Of a stretch of 64,000 nt of DNA, positions 42,743 to 52,985 are shown one piece after another. The stretch covers positions 62,001 to 126,000 of the forward strand of contig CAKSTB010000001.1 in assembly GCA_934490165.1 (NCBI GenBank), read 5' to 3'. This stretch comes from an uncultured Ruminiclostridium sp. Lineage in GTDB: Bacteria > Bacillota > Clostridia > Oscillospirales > Ruminococcaceae. The notes below the pieces were generated by a model that saw nothing but the letters and a program-made list of their open reading frames with translations, did not search any database and was not told the DNA's origin. Position numbers and translations under genes: made by a program. Numbering within the stretch: position 1 is the first letter of the stretch; each line of letters begins with the position of its first letter.

Positions 42743-43687
42743 ATGATATTTGCAAGTGTAAAAAATCTTGTCAAGAACTACGGCAATCACTGCGCCGTAG
42801 ATAACCTCAGCTTCAACGTGAACGAGGGTGAGATATTCGGACTTATAGGTCCTAACGGAGCAGGAAAATCCACTACGATCAATATAATTACCACCCTTGA
42901 TGAAATGACATCGGGCAGTGTGGTGATAGACGGTAAGGATATCGCAAAGCAAAGAGCGGAGATAAGACGCATAATTGGCAGTGTACCGCAGGAAATAGCG
43001 GTATACCCGTATCTTACAGCTAAAGAAAACGTTGAGTTTTTCGCTTCGCTGTACGGCTTCAAGGGTGAGGAGCTTCATAAAAATGCGATGACTGCACTTG
43101 AGTTTGCAGGACTTGCAGACAAGGCTGATATGAAACCGAAGAAAATGTCGGGCGGTATGAAGCGCAGACTTAACATTGCCTGCGGTATAGCGCACAGACC
43201 GAAGCTTATAGTTATGGACGAGCCGACAGTCGGAGTTGATGCACAGTCAAGAGAGCACATAATGAACTCAATAAAGAAGCTGCGTGAAAGCGGAGCAACG
43301 GTAATATACACCTCGCATTATATGCATGAGGTCGAGGAGATCTGCGACAGAGTAGCTATAATAGACAAGGGCAGACTTGTGGCAGAGGGTACGCAGCAGG
43401 AGCTTATCACTATGATAACGGACAGCTGTACGGTACATATTACCACAAAGCCTTGCGACAGCGTAACAAGAAACAAGGTTTTGGGGGCAATATCCAATCT
43501 TCCCGATGTCAACAGAGCGCATTTTGAAGATAACGTAATAAGCGTTGATATGAGTATCAGCTGTAATGATATTTCGCACGTTATAAGCGAACTTGTAAAC
43601 CACAATCTTCCTGTGCTTGAAGTCAACACCGAAAAGCCTGATATGGATACTGTTTTCCTGTCACTCACAGGTCACGAAATACGTTAA
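42743..43687 (+). CDS. ABC transporter ATP-binding protein
   Basis: The 314-residue ATPase of a DrrA/NatA-type exporter has Walker A GPNGAGKST at residues 36-44, signature MSGGMKRR near 133, Walker B LIVMDEP near 155 and a C-terminal extension (about residues 215-310) typical of drug or antibiotic exporters. It is first in a five-gene cluster with two ABC-2 permeases and a two-component system. This suggests an inducible export or detoxification pump. Confidence 0.9.
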   Translation: MIFASVKNLVKNYGNHCAVDNLSFNVNEGEIFGLIGPNGAGKSTTINIITTLDEMTSGSVVIDGKDIAKQRAEIRRIIGSVPQEIAVYPYLTAKENVEFFASLYGFKGEELHKNAMTALEFAGLADKADMKPKKMSGGMKRRLNIACGIAHRPKLIVMDEPTVGVDAQSREHIMNSIKKLRESGATVIYTSHYMHEVEEICDRVAIIDKGRLVAEGTQQELITMITDSCTVHITTKPCDSVTRNKVLGAISNLPDVNRAHFEDNVISVDMSISCNDISHVISELVNHNLPVLEVNTEKPDMDTVFLSLTGHEIR

Positions 43688-43699
43688 GGGAGCGGAAAT

Positions 43700-44797
43700 A
43701 TGCTTAGTTTAATTATAAAACAGGTGAGAGAATATTTCAGAAGCCCGGTAAATGTATTTATGGGACTGCTGTTCCCGGTGCTTCTGGTGTTCTTTCTCGG
43801 AACAATGCTGCAAAACCTCGATATCTCCGATTATGACATAGGAGAGATAAATTTGCAATACAGCGTCAGTGAAGCCGATGAACAAAGCGGTAAGGCTTTT
43901 TCGGATTTTATCGGTAATATAGAGATGATAAAAGCCGAGAAGAACGATGATGCCGAAAGTGCTTTAAAGCTGACAGACAACGGTGATACAGATGCTTATA
44001 TAGAAGTAAAAGCAGGTGAGATAGTTTTTCACAGCGGCAGAAACGATATTGCAAACAGAGCGCTCGGTTCTGTACTCAATTCTTATATTGCGGTATCGGA
44101 TACATACTATAAAATTGCATCAACAGACCCATCGCTGCTTATGAATATCGGAAGTTCGGATACGGAAAAATCTTTCGTTGAACAAAGCGGTCTAGGCGTA
44201 AACCGCAGTATGATTGACTATTACGCCGTCAGCATGACTGTAATGATGATATTCATGTCACATATGATGATGGGCTGTACAGCCTTTAAGGACGAGGAAA
44301 AGATATATACTATGTCACGCCTTTACCTGTCGCCGCTCGGCAGAACAAAGCTGTTTTTCGGTAAGCTTATCGGCATATTGCCGTCTGCGGTTATAGGAAA
44401 CGCAGTAATAATGCTGTTATCTGCACTTGTGTTCGGAGCAAAATATTGTGACAGCTTTGCAGGCAATCTGCTTTTATTCCTGCTGTTCTGCTGTTGCTCA
44501 CTTGCGTCAACAGCCGTGGGTATGCTGATAGGTGTTATTATAAAAATACCTGCCGAGGGTGTTATAATCCCGCTAGCGTGGTCACTTCTGTTCTTCTCGG
44601 GTTCGTTCTCGAAAAATATATTCATAGAGGGCTTCAGCGAGAAATTACCGCCGTATCTTGTTCAGCAGTCGGCGTTCAGGCTGACGCTTTACGGTGAAAG
44701 CAATGATGCGTTGATAACTATAGCGGTATGCCTTGCTGTGACAATAATCGTTTCTTTGGTAGGAGCGGCTATATTCCACGCTAAGAAATCCGTCTGA
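43700..44797 (+). CDS. ABC-2 type permease
   Basis: The 365-residue membrane protein has an N-terminal helix (about residues 20-40), an extracellular domain of about 130 residues, then five C-terminal helices (about 175-360), the ABC-2 permease layout. It follows the ATPase gene by 12 bases with GGGAGCGG upstream and precedes a second permease by 15 bases. The two permeases may form a heterodimer with the ATPase. Confidence 0.85.
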   Translation: MLSLIIKQVREYFRSPVNVFMGLLFPVLLVFFLGTMLQNLDISDYDIGEINLQYSVSEADEQSGKAFSDFIGNIEMIKAEKNDDAESALKLTDNGDTDAYIEVKAGEIVFHSGRNDIANRALGSVLNSYIAVSDTYYKIASTDPSLLMNIGSSDTEKSFVEQSGLGVNRSMIDYYAVSMTVMMIFMSHMMMGCTAFKDEEKIYTMSRLYLSPLGRTKLFFGKLIGILPSAVIGNAVIMLLSALVFGAKYCDSFAGNLLLFLLFCCCSLASTAVGMLIGVIIKIPAEGVIIPLAWSLLFFSGSFSKNIFIEGFSEKLPPYLVQQSAFRLTLYGESNDALITIAVCLAVTIIVSLVGAAIFHAKKSV

Positions 44798-44812
44798 AAG
44801 GGGGCGTTTATA

Positions 44813-45949
44813 ATGAATAATATCATAAACATATTTTTCAGTATGTTAAGACGGCTTAAGCTCGCGCTTGTCATTGCGCTCCTCGCGGGACTGGCAAGCA
44901 TTGCACTGTATTATTGCGGCAGACCGATAGCAGATTTGTTTTCGGTTGAAGAAAAGATCGACATTGCCGTGACAGATAACGATAATTCGGAGCTGTCGGC
45001 TAAGCTGAAAAGCTATCTGTCGGATAAAATGAATATGAATATCATTGAAGACGAGCAGGAAAAATTCAATGATAAATTGATTAACCGCGATGTTTCTGCT
45101 ATAATAGAGATACCGCAGAATTTTGAAGCTGACGTAGCTTCGGGAAAAGACGTTAAGATAAAATCAACAACTCTTGACGATTACGAAAACGGTGCATATA
45201 TCTCGGTATACATAGAAGGCTTTATGAGAAGCGTAGATGTCGCTTCAAACGCCGCAAACGGCGATTTACAGCTACTCTTGAAGATAATGAACAGTAAGGT
45301 CGCCGATACAGAGCTCACCGTAAAAAACGCAGTAGTTTCAGACAGGGAAAATGAGTATGTTGCCGCAGGCTTTACATTCTCCGAGGGCTTTATGATAATG
45401 CTTGTTACCGCTATCGGAATGTTCATAACCCTTGCGGTAATGGACGACAGACAGTACGGAACATACAGCAGAATGGCTATTTCGTCCGTAACGGGTATCC
45501 AGTACATAATAGGTACACTCGGAGCAAGCGTGCTTATATCTCTTATTTCACTTATAATTTTACCCTTGTATCTGCTTGTTACTGGCGCTCAGATGAATGC
45601 TGACTATCCTCTTGTATTTATAACTGTGATAATCTACTCGTTGTTCAACTCGGCGTTATCGATAATGCTGGCACAGCTGATAAGCTCAAAACAGGCTCTG
45701 GCAACGCTGTCCGGCTGTATCGCATCGGTCGGAGCATTGCTCGGCGGTGCATGGTTTCCTATCGACGAAACTGTAGGTATGCTGAAATATCTGTCATATA
45801 TCACACCGCAGTACTGGTACTTCAGCTTTATGTCAGGCTCGGCAAATCAGCCGATTATAAATATCTGCGTGCTTATACTCTACACATTGCTTATTATGCT
45901 TGCGAGTGCCGCACTTTTCGGCAGAAAATCGGTAGTGTCAAAGGCATAA
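44813..45949 (+). CDS. ABC-2 type permease
   Basis: This 378-residue protein has the same layout as its neighbour: helix near residues 14-36, an extracytoplasmic domain, then about five helices (about 190-370). Sequence identity to the first permease looks low, so they are probably distinct partners. AAAGGGGG lies before the start. A sensor kinase gene follows by 15 bases. Confidence 0.85.
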   Translation: MNNIINIFFSMLRRLKLALVIALLAGLASIALYYCGRPIADLFSVEEKIDIAVTDNDNSELSAKLKSYLSDKMNMNIIEDEQEKFNDKLINRDVSAIIEIPQNFEADVASGKDVKIKSTTLDDYENGAYISVYIEGFMRSVDVASNAANGDLQLLLKIMNSKVADTELTVKNAVVSDRENEYVAAGFTFSEGFMIMLVTAIGMFITLAVMDDRQYGTYSRMAISSVTGIQYIIGTLGASVLISLISLIILPLYLLVTGAQMNADYPLVFITVIIYSLFNSALSIMLAQLISSKQALATLSGCIASVGALLGGAWFPIDETVGMLKYLSYITPQYWYFSFMSGSANQPIINICVLILYTLLIMLASAALFGRKSVVSKA

Positions 45950-45964
45950 CGAAAGGAAAACGAA

Positions 45965-47086
45965 TTGTCACTTATATATCTTGTATTCAAACTCACGGCA
46001 ACTGCCGCATTCGGCACTATGAATATAATGAATAACTGTGATTCGGGCGATACGGTGCTTACCGTACTCGCCTTTTCCTGCTTTGCACTGGCGGAATACC
46101 TGCTTTCGGTGCTCAAAAAGTCGGACATCGCGGCGGCTATATGCTCGTGTATATCAGCAGCTGTCGCAATTATGCTTTATAACGATAACCTGATATTCGT
46201 GCTGTGTTTTGCGGTGATTTTTGCAGTCGACAAATTCGGTGCGGAAAAGTATTTATGGCAGATAAGCGCCGTTGCGGTGCTTCTGATAATGTTTATACTC
46301 AAGCCGCCGTTTGTCAATATCGTAATACTTATCGTAATGCTGATAACATTCACAGTTACACGCGTTACTGCCGGACTTCTTATTCAGTGCAGAAAACAGC
46401 TTGCCGACAGCAGAGAAGAAACAGTACGGCTAAACCGCCGCATAGCAAATCTTGAAGAATACTCGGCAACAGCAAAAAAGTCTGCGGCTGTCGAGGAGCG
46501 CAGACGATTTTCGGCAAGGATACACGATAAGCTCGGGCACAGCATATCGGGCAGCATTATACTGCTGGAAGCGGCGAAGCTTAATATAAAGACAAACCCC
46601 GACAGTGCAGAGCAGTGTATAACCACAGTAACGGATAATCTCAGAAGCGGCGTTGACGATATAAGGCAAGCACTTCGTGAGGAACGTCCCGACAGCAAAA
46701 CAATAGGAATAAGCGAGCTTAAAGAGATACTCGGAGAATATAAGGCAAAGTACGGCATCAGAACCTCGCTTGAAATCAAGGGAGATGCCGACAGAATAAC
46801 TTTTCCGATATGGAACTGCATAAAAGAAAATCTGATCGAAACGCTCACCAATACGCTTAAGCATTCGGGTGCAAACGAATTTTCACTTAATATATCGGTT
46901 ATGAACAAGGTTATCCGTGCCGAGTTTAAGGATAACGGCGGCGGAAGCGATGAATTTAAAAAGGGTACGGGACTTACCGCCATTGAAGAACGCACGGTGC
47001 TTGCGGACGGAAAGTGTATTTTTCTGATGCAGCCGGGTGGCTTCTCGGTCGTTAATATATTCAGTCTGAAAGAGGAAAATGTATGA
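45965..47086 (+). CDS. Sensor histidine kinase (LiaS/DesK-like)
   Basis: This 373-residue kinase has an N-terminal membrane region of four to six helices (residues 1-140), a coiled linker and a HisKA_3 dimerisation/phosphoacceptor domain with RIHDKLGHSISG (H187). An HATPase domain with GGGSDEFKKGTGLTAIEERT follows. The start is TTG at 45965 with GAAAGGA 7 bases upstream. It overlaps the response regulator by 4 bases. The pair probably senses the exporter's substrate or envelope stress. Confidence 0.88.
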   Translation: MSLIYLVFKLTATAAFGTMNIMNNCDSGDTVLTVLAFSCFALAEYLLSVLKKSDIAAAICSCISAAVAIMLYNDNLIFVLCFAVIFAVDKFGAEKYLWQISAVAVLLIMFILKPPFVNIVILIVMLITFTVTRVTAGLLIQCRKQLADSREETVRLNRRIANLEEYSATAKKSAAVEERRRFSARIHDKLGHSISGSIILLEAAKLNIKTNPDSAEQCITTVTDNLRSGVDDIRQALREERPDSKTIGISELKEILGEYKAKYGIRTSLEIKGDADRITFPIWNCIKENLIETLTNTLKHSGANEFSLNISVMNKVIRAEFKDNGGGSDEFKKGTGLTAIEERTVLADGKCIFLMQPGGFSVVNIFSLKEENV

Positions 47087-47706
47087 AGATAATTATTGCT
47101 GATGATGATAATATAATCCGTGAGGGGCTTAAGATGATAATTTCATCACAGCCTGATTTTGAAATTATAGATGTTGCCTGTAACGGTGCTGAAGCGGTTG
47201 AGCTTTGCAGAAAGCACAGGATCGACATTGCACTGCTTGATATAAGAATGCCTGTTATGGACGGCATAGACGCGGCGAAAATTATGCTGAATGAAAATCT
47301 GTGCAAGCCGCTCCTGCTTACAACGTTTGACGAACAGGAGCTGATACAACGCGCACTGAAGGTCGGGGTCAGCGGATATATCCTTAAAAATACGCAGACA
47401 GACGGAATTTTCAGCGCACTGAGAACGGTTTACAACGGCGGCACGGTATTTCAGCAGGATATTTTATCGTATATCCGTGACGCGGCTGTAAAATGCTACG
47501 GAAAAAGCGCCGTGTTCAGCCTGCTGACTGAAAGAGAGCTCGATATAGTTAAGCTTATTGCGGACGGTTGTTCAAATGCCGAAATAGCCGAAAAGCTGTT
47601 TTTATCCAACGGTACAGTCAGAAACTATATCAGTGTTATACTCGAAAAGACAGGACTTGAACACAGGACACAGATAGCTGTAAGGTATCTCAAGGGCGAT
47701 GAATAA
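47083..47706 (+). CDS. LuxR/NarL-family response regulator
   Basis: This 207-residue regulator has a receiver domain with DDD at 7-9, the phosphoacceptor D53 in LLDIRMPVMDG and K near 108. A LuxR-type HTH lies at about 145-200 (LTERELDIVKLIADGCSNAEIAEKLFLSNGTVRNYIS). It overlaps the kinase gene (ATGA). It is likely to control the upstream ABC operon. It converges with feoB, with a gap of 5 bases. Confidence 0.92.
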   Translation: MKIIIADDDNIIREGLKMIISSQPDFEIIDVACNGAEAVELCRKHRIDIALLDIRMPVMDGIDAAKIMLNENLCKPLLLTTFDEQELIQRALKVGVSGYILKNTQTDGIFSALRTVYNGGTVFQQDILSYIRDAAVKCYGKSAVFSLLTERELDIVKLIADGCSNAEIAEKLFLSNGTVRNYISVILEKTGLEHRTQIAVRYLKGDE

Positions 47707-47711
47707 ATATC

Positions 47712-49796
47712 TTAACCGCCTATGCCAAGCAGAGTGCAAGCTCCGTTCACGGCTATGCAAAGCACTGTTCCGATCACAGTCGGCACTATAAAGCTTACAA
47801 CAGTCCATTTTATGCTCTTCGTTTCCTTGTATACGGTAATGCAGGAGGTAGAGCACGGAAAGTGAAACAGCACGAATATGACCATACATATCGCCGTAAC
47901 CATAGTCCAGCCGTTCGCCGTAAACAGCTCTTTCAGAGCCGAAAGCTCGGATATCTCGGTAAGTGCCGAGCCGTTTGAGTACGCCATTATAATTATCGGC
48001 ACTACTATCTCGTTTGCGGGAAAACCGAGTATAAATGCAAACAATATCACACCGTCAAGCCCCATAAGTCTGCCGAGCGGGTCAAGAAACTGTGTGCAGT
48101 GCGAAAGCAGAGAAGCGTCACCTACGGTAACGTTTGCCATTATCCATATTATAAGACCTGCGGGTGCCGCGACCAGTACGGCTCTTCCGAGTACAAAGAG
48201 AGTTCTGTCAAGAAAAGCTCTTACCAGAACCTTACCGAATTGCGGGGTACGGTAAGGAGGCAGTTCAAGCGTAAAGGATGACGGGATACCTTTAAGCAGT
48301 GTTTTGGATAACAGCCTTGAAACAAGCATTACTGCCGCAATTGCCGCGGCTATGACAACACAAAGCCATAATGCCGCAATAAGCCCCGAGCCTGCGACAG
48401 CCGGTATACCTATTGCGAACATAGTGATAATGCTTATAATTGTCGGAAATTTACCGTTGCACGGCATAAGCGAAGATGTGATTATTGCCATAAGTCTTTC
48501 ACGCTTGCTGTCGATTATGCGTGCCCCTGTTATTCCGCAGGCGTTACAGCCAAGGCTCATACATAGGCACAGCGCCTGTTTACCGCACGCCCCCGCTTTT
48601 TTGAACGATTTGTCAAGGTTAAAAGCGATTCTCGGCAGTACTCCATAATCCTCAAGAATAGTGAACAGCGGAAAGAATATCGCCATCGGCGGCAGCATTA
48701 CGGCTACTACCCATGCGAGCACTCTGAATATTCCGTGTGTCAGGACATCGGTAATAACTGTAGGTGTGCCGATTGCCGTAAGTCCGTCGTAAAGAAATAT
48801 CTCAATCCTGCCGAACAGCTCGGACAGCAGAGCAGAGGGGTAGTTTGCCCCTGTGATCGTAATCCATAATATGCCGAGAAGCATCACAAGCATAATAGGA
48901 ATGCCTGTTATCTTGCCTGTAAGAATACGATCTATTCTCCTGTCGCGGGAAAACTTCCTGTCGGAGGATTTTTTTACGCTTTCCGCCGCTATCCCTTCGG
49001 CGGTTATAAATATACACGATACTATTTCATCAGTAAACGGCTTTTCGGCTTCAGATATAAGCTCCTCGGCCTTCAGCAGTAACGGTTCATATTTCTGTGA
49101 GCATATCCCGAATTTACCGCACAGGCTTTTCTTCATATCGGCATCGTTTTGCAGTAATCTCAGGCAGATGAAACGCTGTTTTCTTATGTCATCGGTAATT
49201 CCGTTTGCAAGCGGCATAAGCTCGGATACTGCGCTTTCTATCCTTTTTGTGTAAGTAACCGAATTCGGCGCACGTTTTTTTTCGCCCGATGCCGACTTTT
49301 CTATCGCCGAAAGCAGTTTCTCAAGTCCTTTTTTACTGCGCGCCGAGGTTGCGACCACCGGTATACCGAGTAGCTCCGACAGCTTTTTTATATCTACCGT
49401 TATGTTCTTTTTTGCGGCTTCGTCTATCATATTGACGCACATCACGGCTTTGTCTGTTATCTCCGTTACCTGAAGCACAAGATTAAGGTTGCGCTCAAGG
49501 CAGGACGCGTCACAGACTATTACCGTGACATCAGGCTTTGCAAAGCAGATATGATCGCGTGCTATCACTTCTTCTGCCGAATGTGCGCACAGCGAATATG
49601 TTCCGGGTAGATCGGTTATTACATACTTGTTATTATGACAGATATAGCTGCCTACAGCATTTCCGACTGTTTTGCCGACCCAGTTTCCTGTATGCTGTTT
49701 AAGTCCTGTAAGCGCGTTAAACACGGTACTCTTGCCGACATTCGGGTTGCCGGCGAGAGCTACGGTATATTCTTTATCGTATTTCATATTTTTCAC
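47712..49796 (-). CDS. feoB: Ferrous iron transporter FeoB
   Basis: FeoB imports Fe2+ and has a cytoplasmic GTPase domain. The 694-residue protein shows G1 GNPNVGKST (residues 16-24), G3 DLPGTYSL near residue 60, G4 NMID near residue 120 and G5 SARSKKG near 150. The membrane domain follows, with about eight or more helices and Gate-type segments. The protein lacks a long C-terminal extension. FeoA and FeoC are not adjacent. The gene follows a hybrid sensor kinase gene on the same strand by 78 bases, separated by a hairpin near 49845-49872. Confidence 0.93.
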   Translation of the reverse strand: MKNMKYDKEYTVALAGNPNVGKSTVFNALTGLKQHTGNWVGKTVGNAVGSYICHNNKYVITDLPGTYSLCAHSAEEVIARDHICFAKPDVTVIVCDASCLERNLNLVLQVTEITDKAVMCVNMIDEAAKKNITVDIKKLSELLGIPVVATSARSKKGLEKLLSAIEKSASGEKKRAPNSVTYTKRIESAVSELMPLANGITDDIRKQRFICLRLLQNDADMKKSLCGKFGICSQKYEPLLLKAEELISEAEKPFTDEIVSCIFITAEGIAAESVKKSSDRKFSRDRRIDRILTGKITGIPIMLVMLLGILWITITGANYPSALLSELFGRIEIFLYDGLTAIGTPTVITDVLTHGIFRVLAWVVAVMLPPMAIFFPLFTILEDYGVLPRIAFNLDKSFKKAGACGKQALCLCMSLGCNACGITGARIIDSKRERLMAIITSSLMPCNGKFPTIISIITMFAIGIPAVAGSGLIAALWLCVVIAAAIAAVMLVSRLLSKTLLKGIPSSFTLELPPYRTPQFGKVLVRAFLDRTLFVLGRAVLVAAPAGLIIWIMANVTVGDASLLSHCTQFLDPLGRLMGLDGVILFAFILGFPANEIVVPIIIMAYSNGSALTEISELSALKELFTANGWTMVTAICMVIFVLFHFPCSTSCITVYKETKSIKWTVVSFIVPTVIGTVLCIAVNGACTLLGIGG

Positions 49797-49874
49797 CTTT
49801 CAGCTAATGTAATACATTATATGAAAATACGACATAAATGTTAAGGCGGGGAGTATTACACTCTCCGCCTGCAA

Positions 49875-52727
49875 TTATTCTGACAACACTCTTATAAGTG
49901 TTTCTACCAGCTGCTTAGTGTTAACAGGCTTTGTCAGAAAAGCATTCATACCGCACCGGGCGGCTTTTTCTCTGTCATCGCTGAAAATATTGGCTGTCAT
50001 TGCTATTATCGGTATTTTTGATGCATAATCGTTCTTGATCTGTCTTATAGCGCGGGAGCATTCGTATCCGTCCATAATAGGCATCAATATATCCATCAGG
50101 ACACAGTCGTAATAATATTCACCGTGAGATTTTATCATATCCAGTGCTTCAATACCGTTTTCCGCCGTATCGATTTCAACGTGGTAGGACGAAAGCATAG
50201 CCTTTACTATCCGACAATTGACATCAACATCTTCCGCCAACAGAATGCGCTTACTGCCGAGTATATCCGCGTCTGTTCCGTTGCTGTCGGCTTCGGCGGT
50301 TTTACAGTTCGAATGAGCTTCGATTATTTTTTTCAGTTCATAGGTCAGAAACGGTACTGAGCATATTTTTCCTATGTATGATGTGTTATCCGGAGTATTC
50401 AGACACATGGTATTATCTGTGGCAACAATCAGCAGAGTATCATCAAGCTTGTTTTCCGTAATATACTTCTGAGCATCGGATGCCCGATAACAGTCCGACA
50501 GAATAATATCATAGCACTTATCATTTCGGCGTTTTAATTGTCCGTCATAGATATCGCATGATATTCCCAATTTATTCAGAGCGGACGCGGCGTTTTCCGC
50601 TATATTATTGTCTGTGATAACTATAAGCGCAGTAAATCCGATAAACGCAGGTATGTCCTTTTTCTTAGAGATCGATAACGGCAGAGTTACGATGAATTCA
50701 GTTCCTACGCCTTGTTTTGTGTCAACTGTAATTGTGCCTCCGACAGTCTCAACTATGTTCTTGGTTATCGGCATTCCAAGGCCGGTTCCCTGAATATTGC
50801 CAGCAACTTTACGCTCACGTTCAAACGGCTCAAAAATCTTTTCCACGAACGCTTCGCTCATACCCAAGCCGTTATCCTTGACACGTATTTCATATGTCGG
50901 AATATTCGGGATATCTCCTGTTTTTTCTATAACTGTCAGAGAAATATCACCACCGTCCTGCGTGAATTTTACAGCATTTGAAAGCAGATTTGTAAAAAGT
51001 TGCTCAAGCCTGTACTGATCACAGTAAACATTTTCGTGAACGACACCGCGCATAGAAACGTACAGATTTTGTTTTTTCTCCGCTGCCTGAGTATTTATTA
51101 CCGTTCTTATATTGTAAAGCACTTCGGAAATATCAACATTTGAATTATTGAAGGTCAGCTTACCGCTTTCAATGCGGCTCATATCAAGAATATCGCTTAT
51201 AAGTCCGAGAAGATAATTACCGGATATCATTATCTTTGAAAGATAGTCATTTGTAAGCTCTGTGTTTCCGCTTTCATTACCGGCAAGCATAGCAAAGCTG
51301 AGTATTGCGCTGAGCGGTGTGCGTATGTCGTGTGATATATTTGACAGAAACGTGCTTTTCGCCTTGTTTGCACGTTCAGCTTCATTTACTGCGTTTTTGA
51401 GCGCCTGATTTATTGAGCGTTCTTTGGTACGATCAGACAGTACAAGTATATATTTCTTCTGCCCGCCTATAGTTCGGCACAATGCCGTTATATGAAACCA
51501 TTTTCTCTCACCGCTTTGCTGATGCTTATAGATGCTGTCCCATTCAATACGCTCATCTTCCGACATATCGTTAAATCTGCGGCGGATAGCAAAACGACTT
51601 TCTTCAAGTACACATTCAATAACACAGATATCGGATATGGCATCTCTCGGAGCAATCCCAAGCAGACGCTCAATATTCGGACTGACATATCCGACTGAAA
51701 AGCAGTCTTGGTCAAGCATAAGGAATATATCATCAACATTGTTTGAAAGCACCGAGAACAGCTCTTCACGGTACTTTATCTCAGAGTCCTTAATTCTTAT
51801 GCTGATGTAGTTCTTGCAGATAAGATACAGTATCGAAAGAAGACTTATAAATGCTACAAGACTGACACACGCCGTTATCGTTACAGTTTGAAGTTCATTC
51901 AGGTTTTCGTTTACCACTCCTGCCGGAACTATACCGATAAGTATCCAGTCCTTGAAGCCGATCAATTCGTATGTTACATAGTATAAAACGCCGTTCATCA
52001 TAATTGTGTCAACACCTGAACCGTTATAACAAATATCTGTTCGGTATTGCCTGATAGTTTCATTGTCAAGCTGCGAATTTTCTGTGAGCATACGCCAAAA
52101 ATTGTTTATTTCGTCGCCGTGCTCACCTCTGTTATTAACAACAACTCTGCCATCGGGATATATAACATAGTTTACTGCTTGTCCGTCGAATGTCTGAGCG
52201 CTGAGCAGTGAAATAATATCCTTATTATTAAAGCTGATAGCGATTGCCGAATAAGAAAAGTCCATATACCTGCCTTGTGGGCATGGTATAGCGAACACAA
52301 CAAGTTCGGAACGGTCAATAAGTGCCGTATCAGATACCACATTCATTTTATCATACATCAGTTTTTTCATATTCCTGCCGAGATCCATATTTCCTTTATT
52401 GCCGTCAATGGTACAATAACTGCCGTTTTCCGAAAGAAAATAAAAATCCGTGAAAGCGCTTGTTGCTCTTATGTTGTAGATGTAATTCCTTATATTTTCA
52501 TCGCTGTCCGCGTCATTGAAATACGGTATCCACATTTTCATGGCACTCCAGTTGTCGGTTAGCAGGTTACTCAGCGATTTACCGACTTGTGAATATATTT
52601 CGGTAAGATGAGTTGAACTTTCATTAAACATTATCTTAGAAACATATGAATAATATGCTTCACTGAATAGTAGTGTTGTGATTACCGTCAACAAAATTAT
52701 AAACGTAATGCCTTTCTTGTTTTTCAT
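49875..52727 (-). CDS. Hybrid sensor histidine kinase/response regulator
   Basis: The 950-residue membrane protein has a transmembrane helix near residues 7-27, an extracytoplasmic sensor of about 250 residues (Cache-like), a second helix near 280-305 and a PAS domain (about 325-435). HisKA follows with FLSNISHDIRTPLSA (H466), then HATPase with NLLSNAVKF and GTGLGMPI. A degenerate receiver comes next (about 690-800), and a functional C-terminal receiver has MDILMPIMDG. No HPt domain is present. The signal is unknown. It is followed by feoB, which may or may not be its target. Confidence 0.88.
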   Translation of the reverse strand: MKNKKGITFIILLTVITTLLFSEAYYSYVSKIMFNESSTHLTEIYSQVGKSLSNLLTDNWSAMKMWIPYFNDADSDENIRNYIYNIRATSAFTDFYFLSENGSYCTIDGNKGNMDLGRNMKKLMYDKMNVVSDTALIDRSELVVFAIPCPQGRYMDFSYSAIAISFNNKDIISLLSAQTFDGQAVNYVIYPDGRVVVNNRGEHGDEINNFWRMLTENSQLDNETIRQYRTDICYNGSGVDTIMMNGVLYYVTYELIGFKDWILIGIVPAGVVNENLNELQTVTITACVSLVAFISLLSILYLICKNYISIRIKDSEIKYREELFSVLSNNVDDIFLMLDQDCFSVGYVSPNIERLLGIAPRDAISDICVIECVLEESRFAIRRRFNDMSEDERIEWDSIYKHQQSGERKWFHITALCRTIGGQKKYILVLSDRTKERSINQALKNAVNEAERANKAKSTFLSNISHDIRTPLSAILSFAMLAGNESGNTELTNDYLSKIMISGNYLLGLISDILDMSRIESGKLTFNNSNVDISEVLYNIRTVINTQAAEKKQNLYVSMRGVVHENVYCDQYRLEQLFTNLLSNAVKFTQDGGDISLTVIEKTGDIPNIPTYEIRVKDNGLGMSEAFVEKIFEPFERERKVAGNIQGTGLGMPITKNIVETVGGTITVDTKQGVGTEFIVTLPLSISKKKDIPAFIGFTALIVITDNNIAENAASALNKLGISCDIYDGQLKRRNDKCYDIILSDCYRASDAQKYITENKLDDTLLIVATDNTMCLNTPDNTSYIGKICSVPFLTYELKKIIEAHSNCKTAEADSNGTDADILGSKRILLAEDVDVNCRIVKAMLSSYHVEIDTAENGIEALDMIKSHGEYYYDCVLMDILMPIMDGYECSRAIRQIKNDYASKIPIIAMTANIFSDDREKAARCGMNAFLTKPVNTKQLVETLIRVLSE

Positions 52728-52985
52728 ACTGTTCCCCCAATTATAAGTTGTTTATGCTTTGCGTAAAGTCGTATATAATCATATATATTTATTCTAGCAC
52801 ATAAAAACGCCTACTGTCAATAAATTGAAGCAGAATAAACGATATTGCACAATTTTGAATGAATTTTACACGAACTCACTCTGTATAAGATGATAAAACA
52901 TCATAATAATCATAAATATTATTCGCTTTTCAAATTTAATTTACTGTGATAAAATGATAAAGGAAATTTGAAAAGAGGTATAGTA

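Noticed and set aside
48853..49254. 133-codon frame opposite feoB, and similar antisense frames elsewhere
   Set aside because: They are shadows of strongly supported genes, without ribosome binding sites or family resemblance.
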